DNA of 64,000 bases from NCBI GenBank assembly GCA_022495995.1, contig JAFEMH010006973.1:1-64000 (forward strand), given 5' to 3'. Positions 1 through 10,115 of this stretch are shown in pieces (position 1 is the first letter of the stretch; the number at the start of each line of letters is the position of its first letter). The notes under the pieces were generated by a model. That model was given only the letters and a program-made list of their open reading frames with translations, was not told the DNA's origin and did not search any database. The stretch comes from Adenophora triphylla var. japonica. Taxonomy: Eukaryota; Streptophyta; Magnoliopsida; Asterales; Campanulaceae. The position numbers were made by a program, and so were the translations under genes.

Positions 1-30
1 ATCTTAATGTATGACGTCGAGAAAGAAATA

Positions 31-240
31 TATATGATGCCGAGAAAGAAATAGAAAGTATCATTGTACAAAATATATTTTAAACTGATAACAAATACTT
101 ATTCTTGAATATTAAAAATGAAAAAATCTTTTAAGATGAACATATGATGCCGAGAAAGAAACTGACAGTGTCATTTTACAAAATATGTTTTAAACCGAAA
201 AGTAAATATTTATTCACGAATGTTAAAAATGAAAAAGGAA
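31..240. repeat. Tandem duplication, 110-bp period
   Basis: Two diverged copies start at 31 and 141 with the shared word ATGATGCCGAGAAAGAAA, and both run into AAAATATxTTTTAAACxGA and TTAAAAATGAAAAA. A truncated third unit may lie at 7-30 (ATGACGTCGAGAAAGAAAT). No coding content is evident. Confidence 0.6.
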
Positions 241-265
241 GTCTTACTACAACATTTGTTGGCTT

Positions 266-397
266 TTTTTTTTTTTTTTTTCCACTACTCACACACACAC
301 ATGCACGGCTTCCCTCTAACTTCTGGGGGGATCGAATTCATGACCTCCAGGTTGAAAGCCATGAGCTCAAACCAGCAGGCCAAATCTCCATGTGCAT
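266..397 (-). mobile_element. tRNA-derived SINE with 15-bp target duplication
   Basis: Read on the minus strand, the element ends in a (TG)n stretch and an A-tail, which appears on the plus strand as the T-run at 266-281. It is flanked by direct repeats of AACATTTGTTGGCTT at 251-265 and 398-412. The head has an A-box-like TGGCCTGCTGG and a B-box-like ATTCGATCCCC, as expected of a pol III promoter inherited from a tRNA. A second, 5'-truncated copy lies at 57911-58017 and shares a 25-bp block around TTCGATCCCCCCAGAAG. Tail, long target duplication and A/B boxes together make a SINE the best reading. Confidence 0.75.
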
Positions 398-412
398 AAC
401 ATTTGTTGGCTT

Positions 413-854
413 GTTTATATTAATTAGTGTTTATGGCCAGATATATTTAATATAGTAACTTTAAATGTTAAAAATGATGTCACGTTCACCTCTAGTGTTG
501 AAATTTATTGGAGGCATGTAAATTGGTTAAAGTAAATAATAAATAAAATAATTTGAGAGGGAGAATTTGTAGGAGGACAAAAATTAATGCGAATAAATAT
601 TTAAACTAACTCTTTATAACTTAATTAATTGACTTAATATACGGAGTATGAATATATTAAAAGGAATATATTTAATATAAATGTCGCACCATAAAAATAA
701 CAACAATATGAAAACTTATTTTAATAATTCAAAATCTGATTTTATTTAGGAAATCAGATAAATATATTTTCAATTAAATTTAGCTTAAAATTATTTTTAA
801 ATTTAAAACTAAAGTAGATTTCAAAAAATAGTTTAAAACTAAAGCAATAAGATA
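413..854. other. AT-rich spacer, nothing recognised
   Basis: AT-rich DNA with scattered homopolymers. I see no coding, RNA or transposon-end signal. Confidence 0.6.
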
Positions 855-856
855 TA

Positions 857-1140
857 CTCCCTCCGTCCCACTCCAATGTGGACCTACTTTTTGGACACGG
901 AAATTAAGAATAAGTAGGAGAGAGAAATAGGTAGAGGAGGTGTTTGTGAGTAAAATTAAATAGGAGAGAGAATGAGTGGGACAAATAGTTAGAAGAGAGA
1001 ATGTTGTGAGTGTAAAAATAAAGTATGAGAGAGAATGAGTGGGTGAAATAGTAAAGATTCTTTGTCATTTTGGACAGTTCACACTGGAGTGGAACGTCCC
1101 AAAAAGGAAATAAGTCCATACTGGAGTGGGACGGAGGGAT
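857..1140. mobile_element. Stowaway-type MITE (Tc1/mariner)
   Basis: The left end CTCCCTCCGTCCCACTCC mirrors the right end GGAGTGGGACGGAGGGAT, and TA lies outside both ends (855-856, 1141-1142). The interior has the repeated words GGAGAGAGAATGAGTGG and GTTGTGAGTGTAAAA, which recur in most other MITEs of this window. Non-coding; mobilisation in trans by a mariner-type transposase is family knowledge. Confidence 0.85.
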
Positions 1141-1142
1141 TA

Positions 1143-1532
1143 TTTATTATTTTTAGAAATTAATATGATTAATTAGAATAAAGTTGAGAATAGCTTTCTT
1201 AATCTCGTTTTCTTAAAAGTAACTTTTATTATCCATTCCATCGCAAAATAAACATGCCTACCTTTTTTAATTTATTTCCATACTATAATCTCTTTTTAAT
1301 ATGAATTATAGTGAAATTGTTACAAGAAATAAAGAGGAAAGAAAAGGGAGAAAATAAAAGATATAATTAGTATAATTTTATTAATTGATTTAGTAAATGA
1401 GGAATGATGTTAGCAATTGATTTTAGAAGGAAAATCTTTAATGTATAGTGTTGTCAAGTATTCCAAAATGATGTCAGCGATTATTATTTTAATAATATTT
1501 TTAATGTAAGAACATTTATCAATACACTACAA
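1143..1532. other. AT-rich spacer, nothing recognised
   Basis: AT-rich intergenic DNA between two Stowaway elements. I see no feature in it. Confidence 0.55.
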
Positions 1533-1534
1533 TA

Positions 1535-2330
1535 CTCCTTCCGTCCCAACCCAATGTAGACCAAATTTTGGACACACAGATTAAGAAAAAGTAAGCACAA
1601 AATCTAGGGAGAAACGCGTTTCTCCATAAGTTATGGAGAAACGGGTCCCGACATGTCGCGCGACAATGAGCTAGATAGCCAGAAACCTATGAAAGTGATA
1701 TCCAGAAACCTTCAAATGAATATCCAGAAACCTTCAAAATGTTTCTGGATATACATTTGAAGGTTCTGGATATCCGTAAACCTTCAATAGCAATTTCCTC
1801 GATATGCCCTAACACATTTCCGGATATGCACCTAACGGTTTTCTGGATATGCACCTAACGGTTTACGGATATACATTTCACATCCTTCCGCTTATCAAAT
1901 ACAAAGCTTCTCGGATATCAATCGCAAAGCTTCAATCAAATGCAAAGCTTCTGGATATCCAGAAGCTTTTTGGTCTTGGCCTTGGGTTTTTTTTTTCTGG
2001 TTATCAAATGTAAAGCTTCTGGCTATGAAAAACACGTTTCTCCATAGTTATGGAGAAACGCATTTCTCAGCAGACGCACTCAAAAGTAAGAGAGATAAAA
2101 AGTGGAAGGAAATATTGTGAGTATGAAAAATTAAATAGAAGAGAAAATGAGTGGGATGAATAGTGATTTGATTGATGTTATGAGTGTAAAAGTAAAATAG
2201 GAGAGAGAATGAGTGAAAAAAATAGTAAAAATTTTCTTTCACTTTGAACCATCTATATTCGACTGAAATAGATCAAAAAGGAAAGAAGTCTACCTACATT
2301 CTACATTGGACTGAAATGAAACGGAGGGAG
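1535..2330. mobile_element. Stowaway-type MITE, split by a nested insertion
   Basis: Ends CTCCTTCCGTCCC and ACGGAGGGAG are flanked by TA at 1533-1534 and 2331-2332. Removing the insert at 1596-2081 and one 9-bp duplicate leaves about 300 bp, the normal size for this family here, with the usual GAGAGAATGAGTG interior. Confidence 0.8.
1596..2081. mobile_element. Nested foldback element with 9-bp target duplication (MULE-type?)
   Basis: The insert is bounded by direct repeats of AAAAGTAAG (1587-1595, 2082-2090), and a 9-bp duplication is typical of Mutator-like elements. Inverted arms of about 35 bp sit 14 bp inside the left boundary and 13 bp inside the right one (GAGAAACGCGTTTCTCCAT against a near match). 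Each arm contains the hairpin GAGAAACGCGTTTCTC. The interior consists of smaller inverted repeats of ATATCCAGAAACCTTCAAA. Because the outermost 13-14 bp match poorly, the superfamily is inferred from the duplication length alone. Confidence 0.6.
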
Positions 2331-2332
2331 TA

Positions 2333-2637
2333 ATTGTTATTAATAATAATTTTTATTGCAGGTTCATCACCATCCAGATATTACCCCTGTGTCTGCCTGT
2401 ACTGTACATACATCAAATATACAAGGACGGGTCCAATAAGTGTCATATATCCATATAAGAAATTGTTACATTTTCTTATATGGATACTATACACTCCTAT
2501 TTCATAATAAATATGATATTTTTTATCTGTTTTAAAATAAATGTTATGTATTTATATAAAAATATATATTTAATATAATTTTATCAATCTATAAATAAGT
2601 AATGCACATTCTTAAAAAAAAAAGTACTAAGTAAATA
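2333..2637. other. Spacer, nothing recognised
   Basis: AT-rich intergenic DNA; no coding or mobile-element end is visible. Confidence 0.5.
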
Positions 2638-2913
2638 CTTCCTTCGTTCCGTCCGAAGTGTCTCAACTTTCTTTTTTGAATGTCCCATTTAAAATGTCCT
2701 AACTCAAAAAAGAAAAGTTTTTTTATTTGTGAGATTCACTTGTCATACTCACAATACATATCCACTAACTATTCCCTACTTCACTTTCTCTTTCCTACAT
2801 CACTTTTCATACTCACAACATTTAGTATTTCACTATACAATTTTTCTCTTTTCTACATCACTTTCCTTAATTTTCGTGCATGGGCCATTTTGAGACATTT
2901 CGAACGGAGGGAG
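2638..2913. mobile_element. Stowaway-like MITE, diverged
   Basis: The left end CTTCCTTCGTTCCGTCC and right end CGAACGGAGGGAG are imperfect inverted repeats with TA outside both (2636-2637, 2914-2915). The interior shows CATACTCACAA and CCTACATCACTTT repeats, a subfamily different from the element at 857. Confidence 0.7.
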
Positions 2914-2931
2914 TATGATATATATCATGAG

Positions 2932-3253
2932 CAGGGCCGACCCCGTACATTTTGAGGCCCTAGGCAAACTATTTGGCTTAAGGCTGGAATTCTGTTGATT
3001 TTGGGCTGAGAGGCCAAGATTGGGACATCCCTTGCAGAAAAAAAATATGTCTATGCTAAGGCTCGAACCTGGATCAAGTTGTTAACTAGGATTTTACGCA
3101 ATCTGCATTACCACTACAACAGAGCTTCTTGATACGTACATTTTGTAAAATTTATATATATAATAAAACATAAATTTTGGGGCCCTTAAAATTGGACAAA
3201 ATTCGAAGGCCCTAGGCGACGGCCTCACCCGTCTCATACCAGGGTCGGGCCTG
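2932..3253. mobile_element. hAT-type MITE containing a tRNA-like segment
   Basis: The terminal inverted repeats CAGGGCCGACCC and GGGTCGGGCCTG differ at one position. They are flanked by perfect 8-bp duplications of ATCATGAG (2924-2931, 3254-3261), diagnostic of hAT insertion. A minus-strand segment at about 3060-3125 holds an A-box-like TAGTGGTAATGC and a B-box match GGTTCGAGCC, that is, an embedded tRNA or SINE head. No transposase is encoded. Confidence 0.85.
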
Positions 3254-3280
3254 ATCATGAGATGAAGAAAGTATATTTTA

Positions 3281-4112
3281 GGCTCCGTTTGTTTAGCATA
3301 AAACGATTTTCGGAAAATAATTTTCTGCAAAATATTTTTCTGAAAATGAAAATGTTTTTCGAAAAATGAGATAAACATGTTTTCAGCTGTTTGATAAAGA
3401 AAAATGCTTTCCAGAAAATATTTTCATGTGTTTAATAAAAATAATTTTCATGTTAAATTTATTTTTAATAACTCACCACCCCACTCCAGTCATCACCACC
3501 ACCTCGGCCCCTCACCCCACCCCCGTCGGATAAAAAAAAATCATTTTAAAAATAAATTTAAAATGATTATTTTTTTTTGACTCGAGGGGGGTGGGTGGGG
3601 TGGTGAGTGGAGTGGGGAGGAGAGGGGAGTTATTAAAAATAAATTTAAAATGATTAATTTTTTTTTACTCGACGGGGGTGGGTGGGTGGGGCGGCGGTGA
3701 GTGGAGTGGGGGAGGAGTTGTTAAAAATAAATTTAAAATGATTAATTTTTTTTTACTCGACCGGGGGTTGGGTGGAGGGTGGTGGCGGGGATGGTGAGTG
3801 GAGTAGGGGAGGAGTTGTTAAAAATAAATCTAAAATAATTTTTTTAACCCGAAGGGGGGGGGGGAGGGGAGAATTCTAAATTCTAGCTTTAATATAAATA
3901 ATTTTTTTTATGAGGTGATGGGGTAGGGGTGGTTGATGTGGGGTGGGTAACGTGGAAGGTGTATGAAAACTTAGGTATGTGTGCATGTCAGGGTGTTAAT
4001 ATTTTTCGAAAAATATTTTACTTAGAAAAATTTGTAAATTACTTTATTTAAAAAAGTGGGAAAAATATTTTTCGAAAAATATTTTCTCCATTTTTTGGTG
4101 TTTAACAAACAC
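3281..4112. mobile_element. Putative foldback element with GAAAA-rich arms
   Basis: The left arm starts GGCTCCGTTTGTTT and continues in GGAAAATAATTTTC-type words. The right side has the inverted counterpart (CGAAAAATATTTTC) and ends near GTGTTTAACAAACACC. The centre is the G-rich tandem repeat described next. Exact ends and a target duplication are not evident, so both limits and class are tentative. Confidence 0.45.
3545..3870. repeat. G-rich tandem repeat, 88-98 bp units
   Basis: Four units begin with TTAAAAATAAATxTAAAATxATT at about 3545, 3633, 3721 and 3819. Each continues through a T-run, ACTCGA and a G-rich stretch (GGGGGTGGGTGGGG) ending GTGAGTGGAGT. Strand asymmetry is extreme: G-runs alternate with A/T-runs. 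Confidence 0.7.
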
Positions 4113-4697
4113 CAAAAAAATGAGGAAAATGTTGACATGTAAAAAAAAAAAAAAAACTACTAAGTGCAACCTCCCACTTACCAGCTCAGTCCACCTCCTT
4201 TGCAAAAAAAGGAATAATCGATGTAGGTAATCATGTAACAAATAATTATTATTATTTTTTTTTAAATTTTTGAATAATGTAATTTGTGAATTTCCTCCGT
4301 TTTGACCCTAAGTCCGCCCTGCTTAATGTCAGTAAACTTTAAATCTAATTATGCTAGTTCAATGGAACAAGGGCAAATTATTTATTCACTAGGAGGAACT
4401 CGATTTGAATTCCATTAACAAAAGTGTGTAGTTGGGATTTAGGAATTATACGGGGCAAATTAATATGGTAATTTGAATATTGAGTGTAGTTGATTTGGAG
4501 CATAGAAATCTTGGGCCCGAAAGGTTTCATCATTTAATGGACACTTCGATTATTAGTTTTGACTTGATTGACTTGGGCCATCTTAAAGGCAAGTCTCAAC
4601 TACTTATAATTTGTCTCATCTTCATGTGGGGATCCTTTAATTTTGTCCCTAGATTGAGAACCACAAGCTAATAAGTACAAACTTCAAATTTCAACTA
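4113..4697. other. Spacer, nothing recognised
   Basis: AT-rich DNA with an A-run at 4141-4156. No supported gene; short frames here have no recognisable similarity. Confidence 0.5.
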
Positions 4698-4985
4698 TTC
4701 CCTCCGTGTCTCAAGTAGGTGTGAATTTATTTTTATTTTGGTCTGTCCCACATTAGTGTGGACTGTCAAAAATGGAAACAAATATTCAATTTCACTCTCT
4801 CATTCTCTCTCCTATTTTACTTTTACACTCACAACATTTTCTTTCCTAACTATTTCTCTCACTTATTCTCTCTTCTATTTAATTTTTCATACTCACAAAC
4901 ACCTCTTCCACCTATTTCTCTCTCCTACTTTTTCTTAATTTCCACACCCAAAAAGTAGATCCACAGTTACGTAGAACGGAGGAAG
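4698..4985. mobile_element. Stowaway-type MITE, reverse orientation
   Basis: Ends TTCCCTCCGTGTC and AGAACGGAGGAAG are flanked by TA (4696-4697, 4986-4987). The interior carries the complements of the family words (CATTCTCTCTCCTATTTTAC, CACTCACAACA), so this copy is inverted relative to the one at 857. Confidence 0.75.
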
Positions 4986-4987
4986 TA

Positions 4988-5929
4988 TATTGTAAGTCAA
5001 ATATACATAGAATTGATGGAACGACTTCAATCGTTACCTTCAATTCAATTTCTAGAGTCTTTCTCGATCTGATATTCATTATAACTATTGGCATATTTTG
5101 ACGGATTCATAAGTTTTCTTTAACGGGTGTGCAAATTACACTAAAACTTCAAATTTAATTATTTTCTACGTGATTATAATAAAAAACATCAAATTATAAT
5201 TATCTGTACAAGATTATTGTGTTTGTAGGCATTAACATTCATTGATTAACTAACAAATCAATCATCCACAATCGTATTTATGTCCTAGAGTTTGTTATAA
5301 TTTTCCTAGCACTGCTCAATAGGTAAATGATGTCAAAAAACTTGAAAGAATGATATTTCACTGTGTCTGAAAATATTGTCTCATTTGATTTTTGATTTTT
5401 AATTTTTTGATAGATAACACAAATGAACTTTATCCAAATATTAACGCCAATCTAATAACTCTATTGAAATTCTAAAAATTATAATTGATTAAACATTAAG
5501 TGATTTAAAAATAACCATTTTTTAAATTTGATTGGGATGATTAAATTTACGCTAATATTTAATTAAATTTTATTTGTATTAACCATTAAAAATCAAATAA
5601 ATTATCTTTACGGAACGGGGAAAGTAGTAGGCATTATCCAGTCTGTGACTTGTGAATTATTGCTTGACATTATATATGGTAATAACATAAAAATAGAGCT
5701 AATCTTAAAAATAGAGCTAATCTTCATAAATTAACATTACAACGCTCAATTTCAATATGATTTTCTTGAACATTTTTTATTGATGCGAAAATCTTGTAAA
5801 AAATGCGTTTTTTGTTAAGCTTAACAAAAAATGTGTTTTTAGAACATGTCGTCGACTCTTCCGCATCCCACATCGCTCGCGGTGCCCAACTCCCATTCAT
5901 CTCCAAATTTCAAACGGAGACCTGACTAA
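4988..5929. other. Spacer with palindrome and a possible degenerate MITE
   Basis: The stretch 5364-5628 resembles a decayed Stowaway relative (TGTCTCATTTGATTTTTG near the left, AAATCAAATAAATT and ACGGAACGGGG near the right). A short tandem AATAGAGCTAATCTTaaa lies at 5690-5724. A perfect 24-bp palindrome centred on TTAAGCTTAA lies at 5808-5831 between GCG and GTG. No coding sequence is supported. Confidence 0.4.
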
Positions 5930-7016
5930 CAGGGCCGTTCCTAGACGTTTGTGGGCCCCGGACGAAATCAGATGAAGAGACCCCTAATTAATCGAACATT
6001 TTTACGATACTCAAATGCTATATATTTTTACGATACTCAAATGCTATATATTTTTATCTAGATAAAACATAAGTAAAGTAATGACACTTATCTTAAATCA
6101 TCATATAAATACTGATGTGATTATGCTGCAGAAAGACATTTTTACGATACTCAAATGCTATATATTTCCACATTCCAAGAGCTGTCCAAAATATTGAATT
6201 CCAATAAAATCAAACTTGAAAGATGATCAAAAGTAAAAAACGATTAAAGAAGCACATTATGATCATATAAACAAACTTTTTCAAGCTTTTCTAGATGCAA
6301 AATCATTAATGACCGTATCAATAGCAATATTTTTCACAAAATCTTTCTCACTAGACAAAATGGCAAGATCGCCCAGCCTTACTTGAGACATTGATGACCT
6401 CAAGTAATTTTTCAATAATTTCAATTTTGAGAAACTTCTTTCAGCCGATGCCACGGTTACAGGCATAGTTAAAAAAAAAAAATTCGATACGCGATGCTAA
6501 CGTTATTGATGACCTCAAGTAATTTTTTAGTTCATTGAAAAGTCCCAAACCGGATGTATCATCAACAACCAAAAACTCTAAAAAGAACTCCTCAATTTTT
6601 ATTTTACCACCAGACATGTTCACACACCAAACCACAAGACTCATTTGCTCTTTGTGACTCATGTCTGGTGTACGATCAAGAATTATTGAAAAGTACTTTG
6701 CATGCTTAATAATCCCTTTCTTCCGTGTCTGTTTAACAAAAGATTTTTTTTTTTTAAATCTGAATGTGGGTCTTTCTCCCTTTTCCGTGTCTGTTTAACA
6801 AAATATATATTTTTTTTAAACCTGAATCTGGGCCTTTTTTAAAAACTGAATGTAGGTCTTTTTTAAAAACTGAATGTGGGTCTTTTTTAAATATTTATTA
6901 TAATTATAAAAAAACATATACATACTATATACACTATAGCCTACTTAAGAATGGACCCCTTACCACTAAGGGCCCCGGGCGGTTGCCCTCACTGACCCCC
7001 CCTTGGGCCGGCCCTG
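5930..7016 (-). mobile_element. Internally deleted hAT transposon
   Basis: The ends CAGGGCCGTTCC and GGGCCGGCCCTG are imperfect inverted repeats flanked by perfect 8-bp duplications of CTGACTAA (5922-5929, 7017-7024). At 1.09 kb it is far shorter than an autonomous hAT of 3 kb or more, and its minus strand retains only transposase fragments. A CTGAATGTGGGTCTTTTTTAA-like motif repeats several times at 6760-6890. Confidence 0.85.
6281..6740 (-). pseudogene. hAT transposase relic (zinc-finger/DUF4371 and hATC dimerisation fragments)
   Basis: The minus-strand frame at 6281-6466 reads [20 protein letters not shown] followed by RSSMSQVRLGDLAILSSE. This is the hallmark of the C-terminal hAT dimerisation domain, which follows the last catalytic acidic residue of the transposase. 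Upstream at 6441-6740 the same strand gives [20 protein letters not shown] and [20 protein letters not shown], typical of the DUF4371 part of TTF-type zinc-finger hAT proteins. The central catalytic region is missing. [10 protein letters not shown] appears twice, so a segment seems duplicated at the deletion joint. Not functional; it marks the enclosing 1.09 kb element as derived from an autonomous hAT. Confidence 0.8.
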
Positions 7017-7024
7017 CTGACTAA

Positions 7025-7431
7025 ATCATGAATACTAACAGTAGCCAACATTATAGGGTTTACCATTATTGAATCCTGTGTGGAAACCTGCCCTAAATAT
7101 GGATTGGTCATATGCTTTCTAACCGTCCTCAAGCGATTTTGGCGTAAGTTTGAAGCAAAATCAAAGCTCTACAACTGGAATATTAAAAATAATGGCATTC
7201 AGTACTCAATTTAACGAATGGGGTTTACCAATTTCTTGAGATTTTGGGCGACGTCTTCGTGAACGATCACCTTGTCGATGGTTTTTGGCCTGAATCAGTC
7301 AATAAAAGCCCTTTTTGTTTGAGATTTAAGAGTACCAGCAGTTGTCAAAATAATTGCCAGGATTATGGTAAAAATGTACCAGTACACGTCTAAAAAAGTG
7401 CTAGTTAAAAGCTCTCTTTATCCGGAAACTC
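7025..7431. other. Spacer, nothing recognised
   Basis: Mixed-composition intergenic DNA. The word GAATCAGTCAATAAAAG near 7290 is weakly inverted at 7905-7920 (TTTATTGATTC), so the element ends of the following array may lie here, without a visible target duplication. Confidence 0.35.
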
Positions 7432-7845
7432 AATGTCAGTGCATGTGTAACAAAGTGCCAGTGCATGTGCAACAAAGTGTCAGTGTTAGTGTAAAAGAGT
7501 GCCAGTGTGAAGAGTGACAAGCATGTATATAAAAGTGCCAGTGTAAAAAGCGCCAGTGCCAGTTTAACAAAGTTCCAGTGTTAGTGTACTGGCACTGACA
7601 CTTTTTACACTGGCACTTTGTTACACATGCACTAGCACTTTGTTAAAATGGTACCGGCACTTTTTTACACGTACTGGCACTTTGTTAAACTGGCACTTTG
7701 TTACACATGCACTGGTACTTTGTTTACACTGGCACTTTGTTAAAATGGTACTGACACTTTTTTACACTGGCACTTTGTTACACATGCACTGGCACTTTGT
7801 CACACTGGAATTTTGTTAAACTGGCACTGACACAAACGGGAAAAA
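7432..7845. repeat. Inverted array of GTGCCAGT/ACTGGCAC units
   Basis: From 7432 to about 7585 the motif GTGCCAGTGCATGTGTAACA recurs in sense orientation with variants. From about 7588 to 7835 the same word runs as its complement (ACTGGCACTTTGTTACACAT). The whole stretch can fold back around 7587. It is followed by hairpin-forming AAAACACGTTTTTT and GAAAAACGCGTTTTTT at 7845-7895. Confidence 0.7.
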
Positions 7846-8149
7846 TAAAACACGTTTTTTCTAAGTGCCAGGAAAAACGCGTTTTTTGTAAGACCAACTC
7901 TTTATTGATTCGTTTAACTCGATTTCACATTTATTAATTGTCGTTCTGCAATTAATAAATGTTAAATTAGGTTTTTAATTTTCATATATTTGTTTTCTAA
8001 ATCTAGTTTCTAAATAATGTTCATTGTATTTTTGATGTTGTTTTTCTCTACATATGTTGTGGTTTTCCTCATTTGTTGAGGACTTGTGATTATCGGGAAA
8101 ACTGAATCTGACTTAGATGAGTGGAAGAGGGCTAGAGACGCAATATTTT

Positions 8150-8904
8150 CAAGGTTCTAAAAATCGCTAGGCGGCGAGGCCGGGCCTAGCGCCTAGAGCG
8201 CCTAGGCGGGGCCGAGGCGGGGCCTAGGCGGGGCCGCGAATTTACACACATTTTTATATATATTTCATAGTTTCTGTCCATAGTGACAAATTCAAGAGGA
8301 TAAATGTATAAATCTTGAACAACTCAACTATGGGTCAGGGCATTTCGGTCATTGAACCATAACATTAGAAGACGGCTTCATTTCTCAAAACCCTAACATA
8401 AAGTATATAAAGTCTGGAAAAAACCCTACTGAAAAGAAACCCTAAAACTGCAAATTACGAAAAGGTTCAAAACAATGAAAAAATGGATAAAAACTTCAGA
8501 AGGCCGTTTGAGACCCTTAGAAGCGTTTTTTGACCTATTTATGGGCCGCTCAGGGGGGCATAGCCCAATTACATTTGTTCCTCTCGAAAAGACGGTCGTT
8601 TTGATATGCTGTATGTCCCGTAACTCCTCCGGAATCAAAAGTTACACCCGTTACGGTCGAACGCATCTAAAAACTCGAACACCAACTCTTCGACCGCCTA
8701 GACCGCCCAATCCCGCCTAGGCCCCGCCTAGTCCCGCCTAGTCCCGCCTAATCCCGCCCATCCCGCCCAGCCGCCTAGACCGCCTAGCCCCGCCTAGCCC
8801 CGCCTAGCCCGCCTAGCGCCTAATTGCCCCGCTTAGCCTAAAGTCGCGGCGCCCGGCCGCCGCCTAGCGCCTAGGCGCCGCCTAGGCCGATTTTTAGAAC
8901 ACTG
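8150..8904. mobile_element. Non-autonomous hAT-type element with GC-rich arms
   Basis: The ends CAAGGTTCTAAAAATCG and CGATTTTTAGAACACTG are near-perfect inverted repeats flanked by perfect 8-bp AATATTTT duplications (8142-8149, 8905-8912). Both arms are arrays of GCCTAGGCGG/CCGCCTAG words that fold back on each other. The centre (about 8240-8690) is AT-rich and different in character. It has TATATAAAG at 8403-8411, telo-box-like AAACCCTAAAA near 8438 and a plus-strand 81-codon frame from 8475, resembling a captured promoter and 5' region. No transposase. Confidence 0.8.
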
Positions 8905-9018
8905 AATATTTTATCATGTTGTTTATACAGTCCAACGTTGTGAAGGGTGAAATCTTCAAAAGTCAGGTTTTGTTGCAATTATGTGTTGCAAGGATGTGAT
9001 TAATTGGATAATTCATTT

Positions 9019-10115
9019 GAGGTGGTCTCCCATGAGAACAAGGGGATCCGTCTCATGCATGAGACGGGTCGACCCATGACCCATGGAGCATGATCCGTCA
9101 AATGGGCTTAGGTTCTGGGCAAAATCAAAACCAAAATCGCATATGTAAAAATCAAATTCCGACTTCGTTAACCGTTGGATCGTCGTGAAACTTCTGGGCT
9201 TTGGTCGCATCCCCTAGGCGCACATGATGACCGTTGGGATCTTCCAAATAATTGCCGGAGAGGGAGAAATGGCCGGCGGCGAAAACTGGCGAAAATCTCC
9301 AAAAATTCGCTATATTAAAAATCAAATTCCCGCTTCATTAACCGTTGGATCGTCGTCAAATTTCTGGGGTATGTTCGCATCACTCAGGCGCTCATATTGA
9401 CCGTTGGGATCAGCAAAATAATCAGTAATAGTGTTTTTTTTTTTAAATTTTTAAATTTTGTTTTTTTTTTTTCGATTTGTTATAAGTAATAGTTACTATA
9501 ACATAATGTAATAATTGTATGCATATAAAGTAATAGTTTGTATACATTAAAGTAATACATATATACAGAAAAGTAATAGTATTTTTTCCTATGTTTTCTT
9601 CGTTTGGCAAAAGTAATACTTATTATATCTAAAATGTAACAAACGTGTTATTTATATGTAATAGTATTTGTACATAATTGTAACACATATGTATAGATAT
9701 CTATATGTTTTCAAACAATAAGTTACAAAATGAGTTCAAATTTATCATGATACATGTAAAAGTATTACATTATCTATAGAAATATGTTACAATTTCATCT
9801 ATCAAAGTGTTACATTTACTTGTATAAACTATTATATTCATATACATAAGTTATTACATTTGCCAAACGAAGAAAACATAGGAAAAAATATTATTACTTT
9901 TCTGTATATATGTATTACTTTAATGTATACAAACTATTACTTTATATGCATACAATTATTACATTATGTTATAGTAACTATTACTTTTCACAAGGTGGTG
10001 GTTAACCACTGGCGCATGGAATGACTTGGCGGCGTGATACACCTTGGCGCGGGTCATGGATCCGACCCGTCTCATGGATGAGACGGGTAATCATGTTCTC
10101 ACGTGAGTTTTTGTC
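9019..10115. mobile_element. Non-autonomous Mutator-like element (MULE)
   Basis: Perfect 9-bp target duplications AATTCATTT flank it (9010-9018, 10116-10124). The terminal inverted repeats run about 60 bp: both arms share GTGAGAACA or ATGAGAACA, then CCGTCTCATxCATGAGACGG and CCATGACCC. The inner left part has two related copies of about 110 bp (about 9137-9241 and 9299-9412) sharing TTAACCGTTGGATCGTCGT and GACCGTTGGGATC. No transposase (MURA-like) segment is seen. Confidence 0.85.
9484..9987. repeat. Long inverted repeat inside the MULE
   Basis: Arms of about 128 bp at 9484-9611 and 9859-9987 are near-exact reverse complements (left AGTAATAGTTACTATAACAT; right its complement, ending TTTGCCAAACG at its start). 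The loop is also full of GTAATA/TATTAC words. It could be a second foldback element nested in the MULE or part of the MULE itself. Confidence 0.75.

Noticed and set aside
3060..3125. tRNA gene
   Set aside because: A and B boxes are present on the minus strand but no cloverleaf or acceptor stem can be formed convincingly; treated as a tRNA-like relic in a hAT element.
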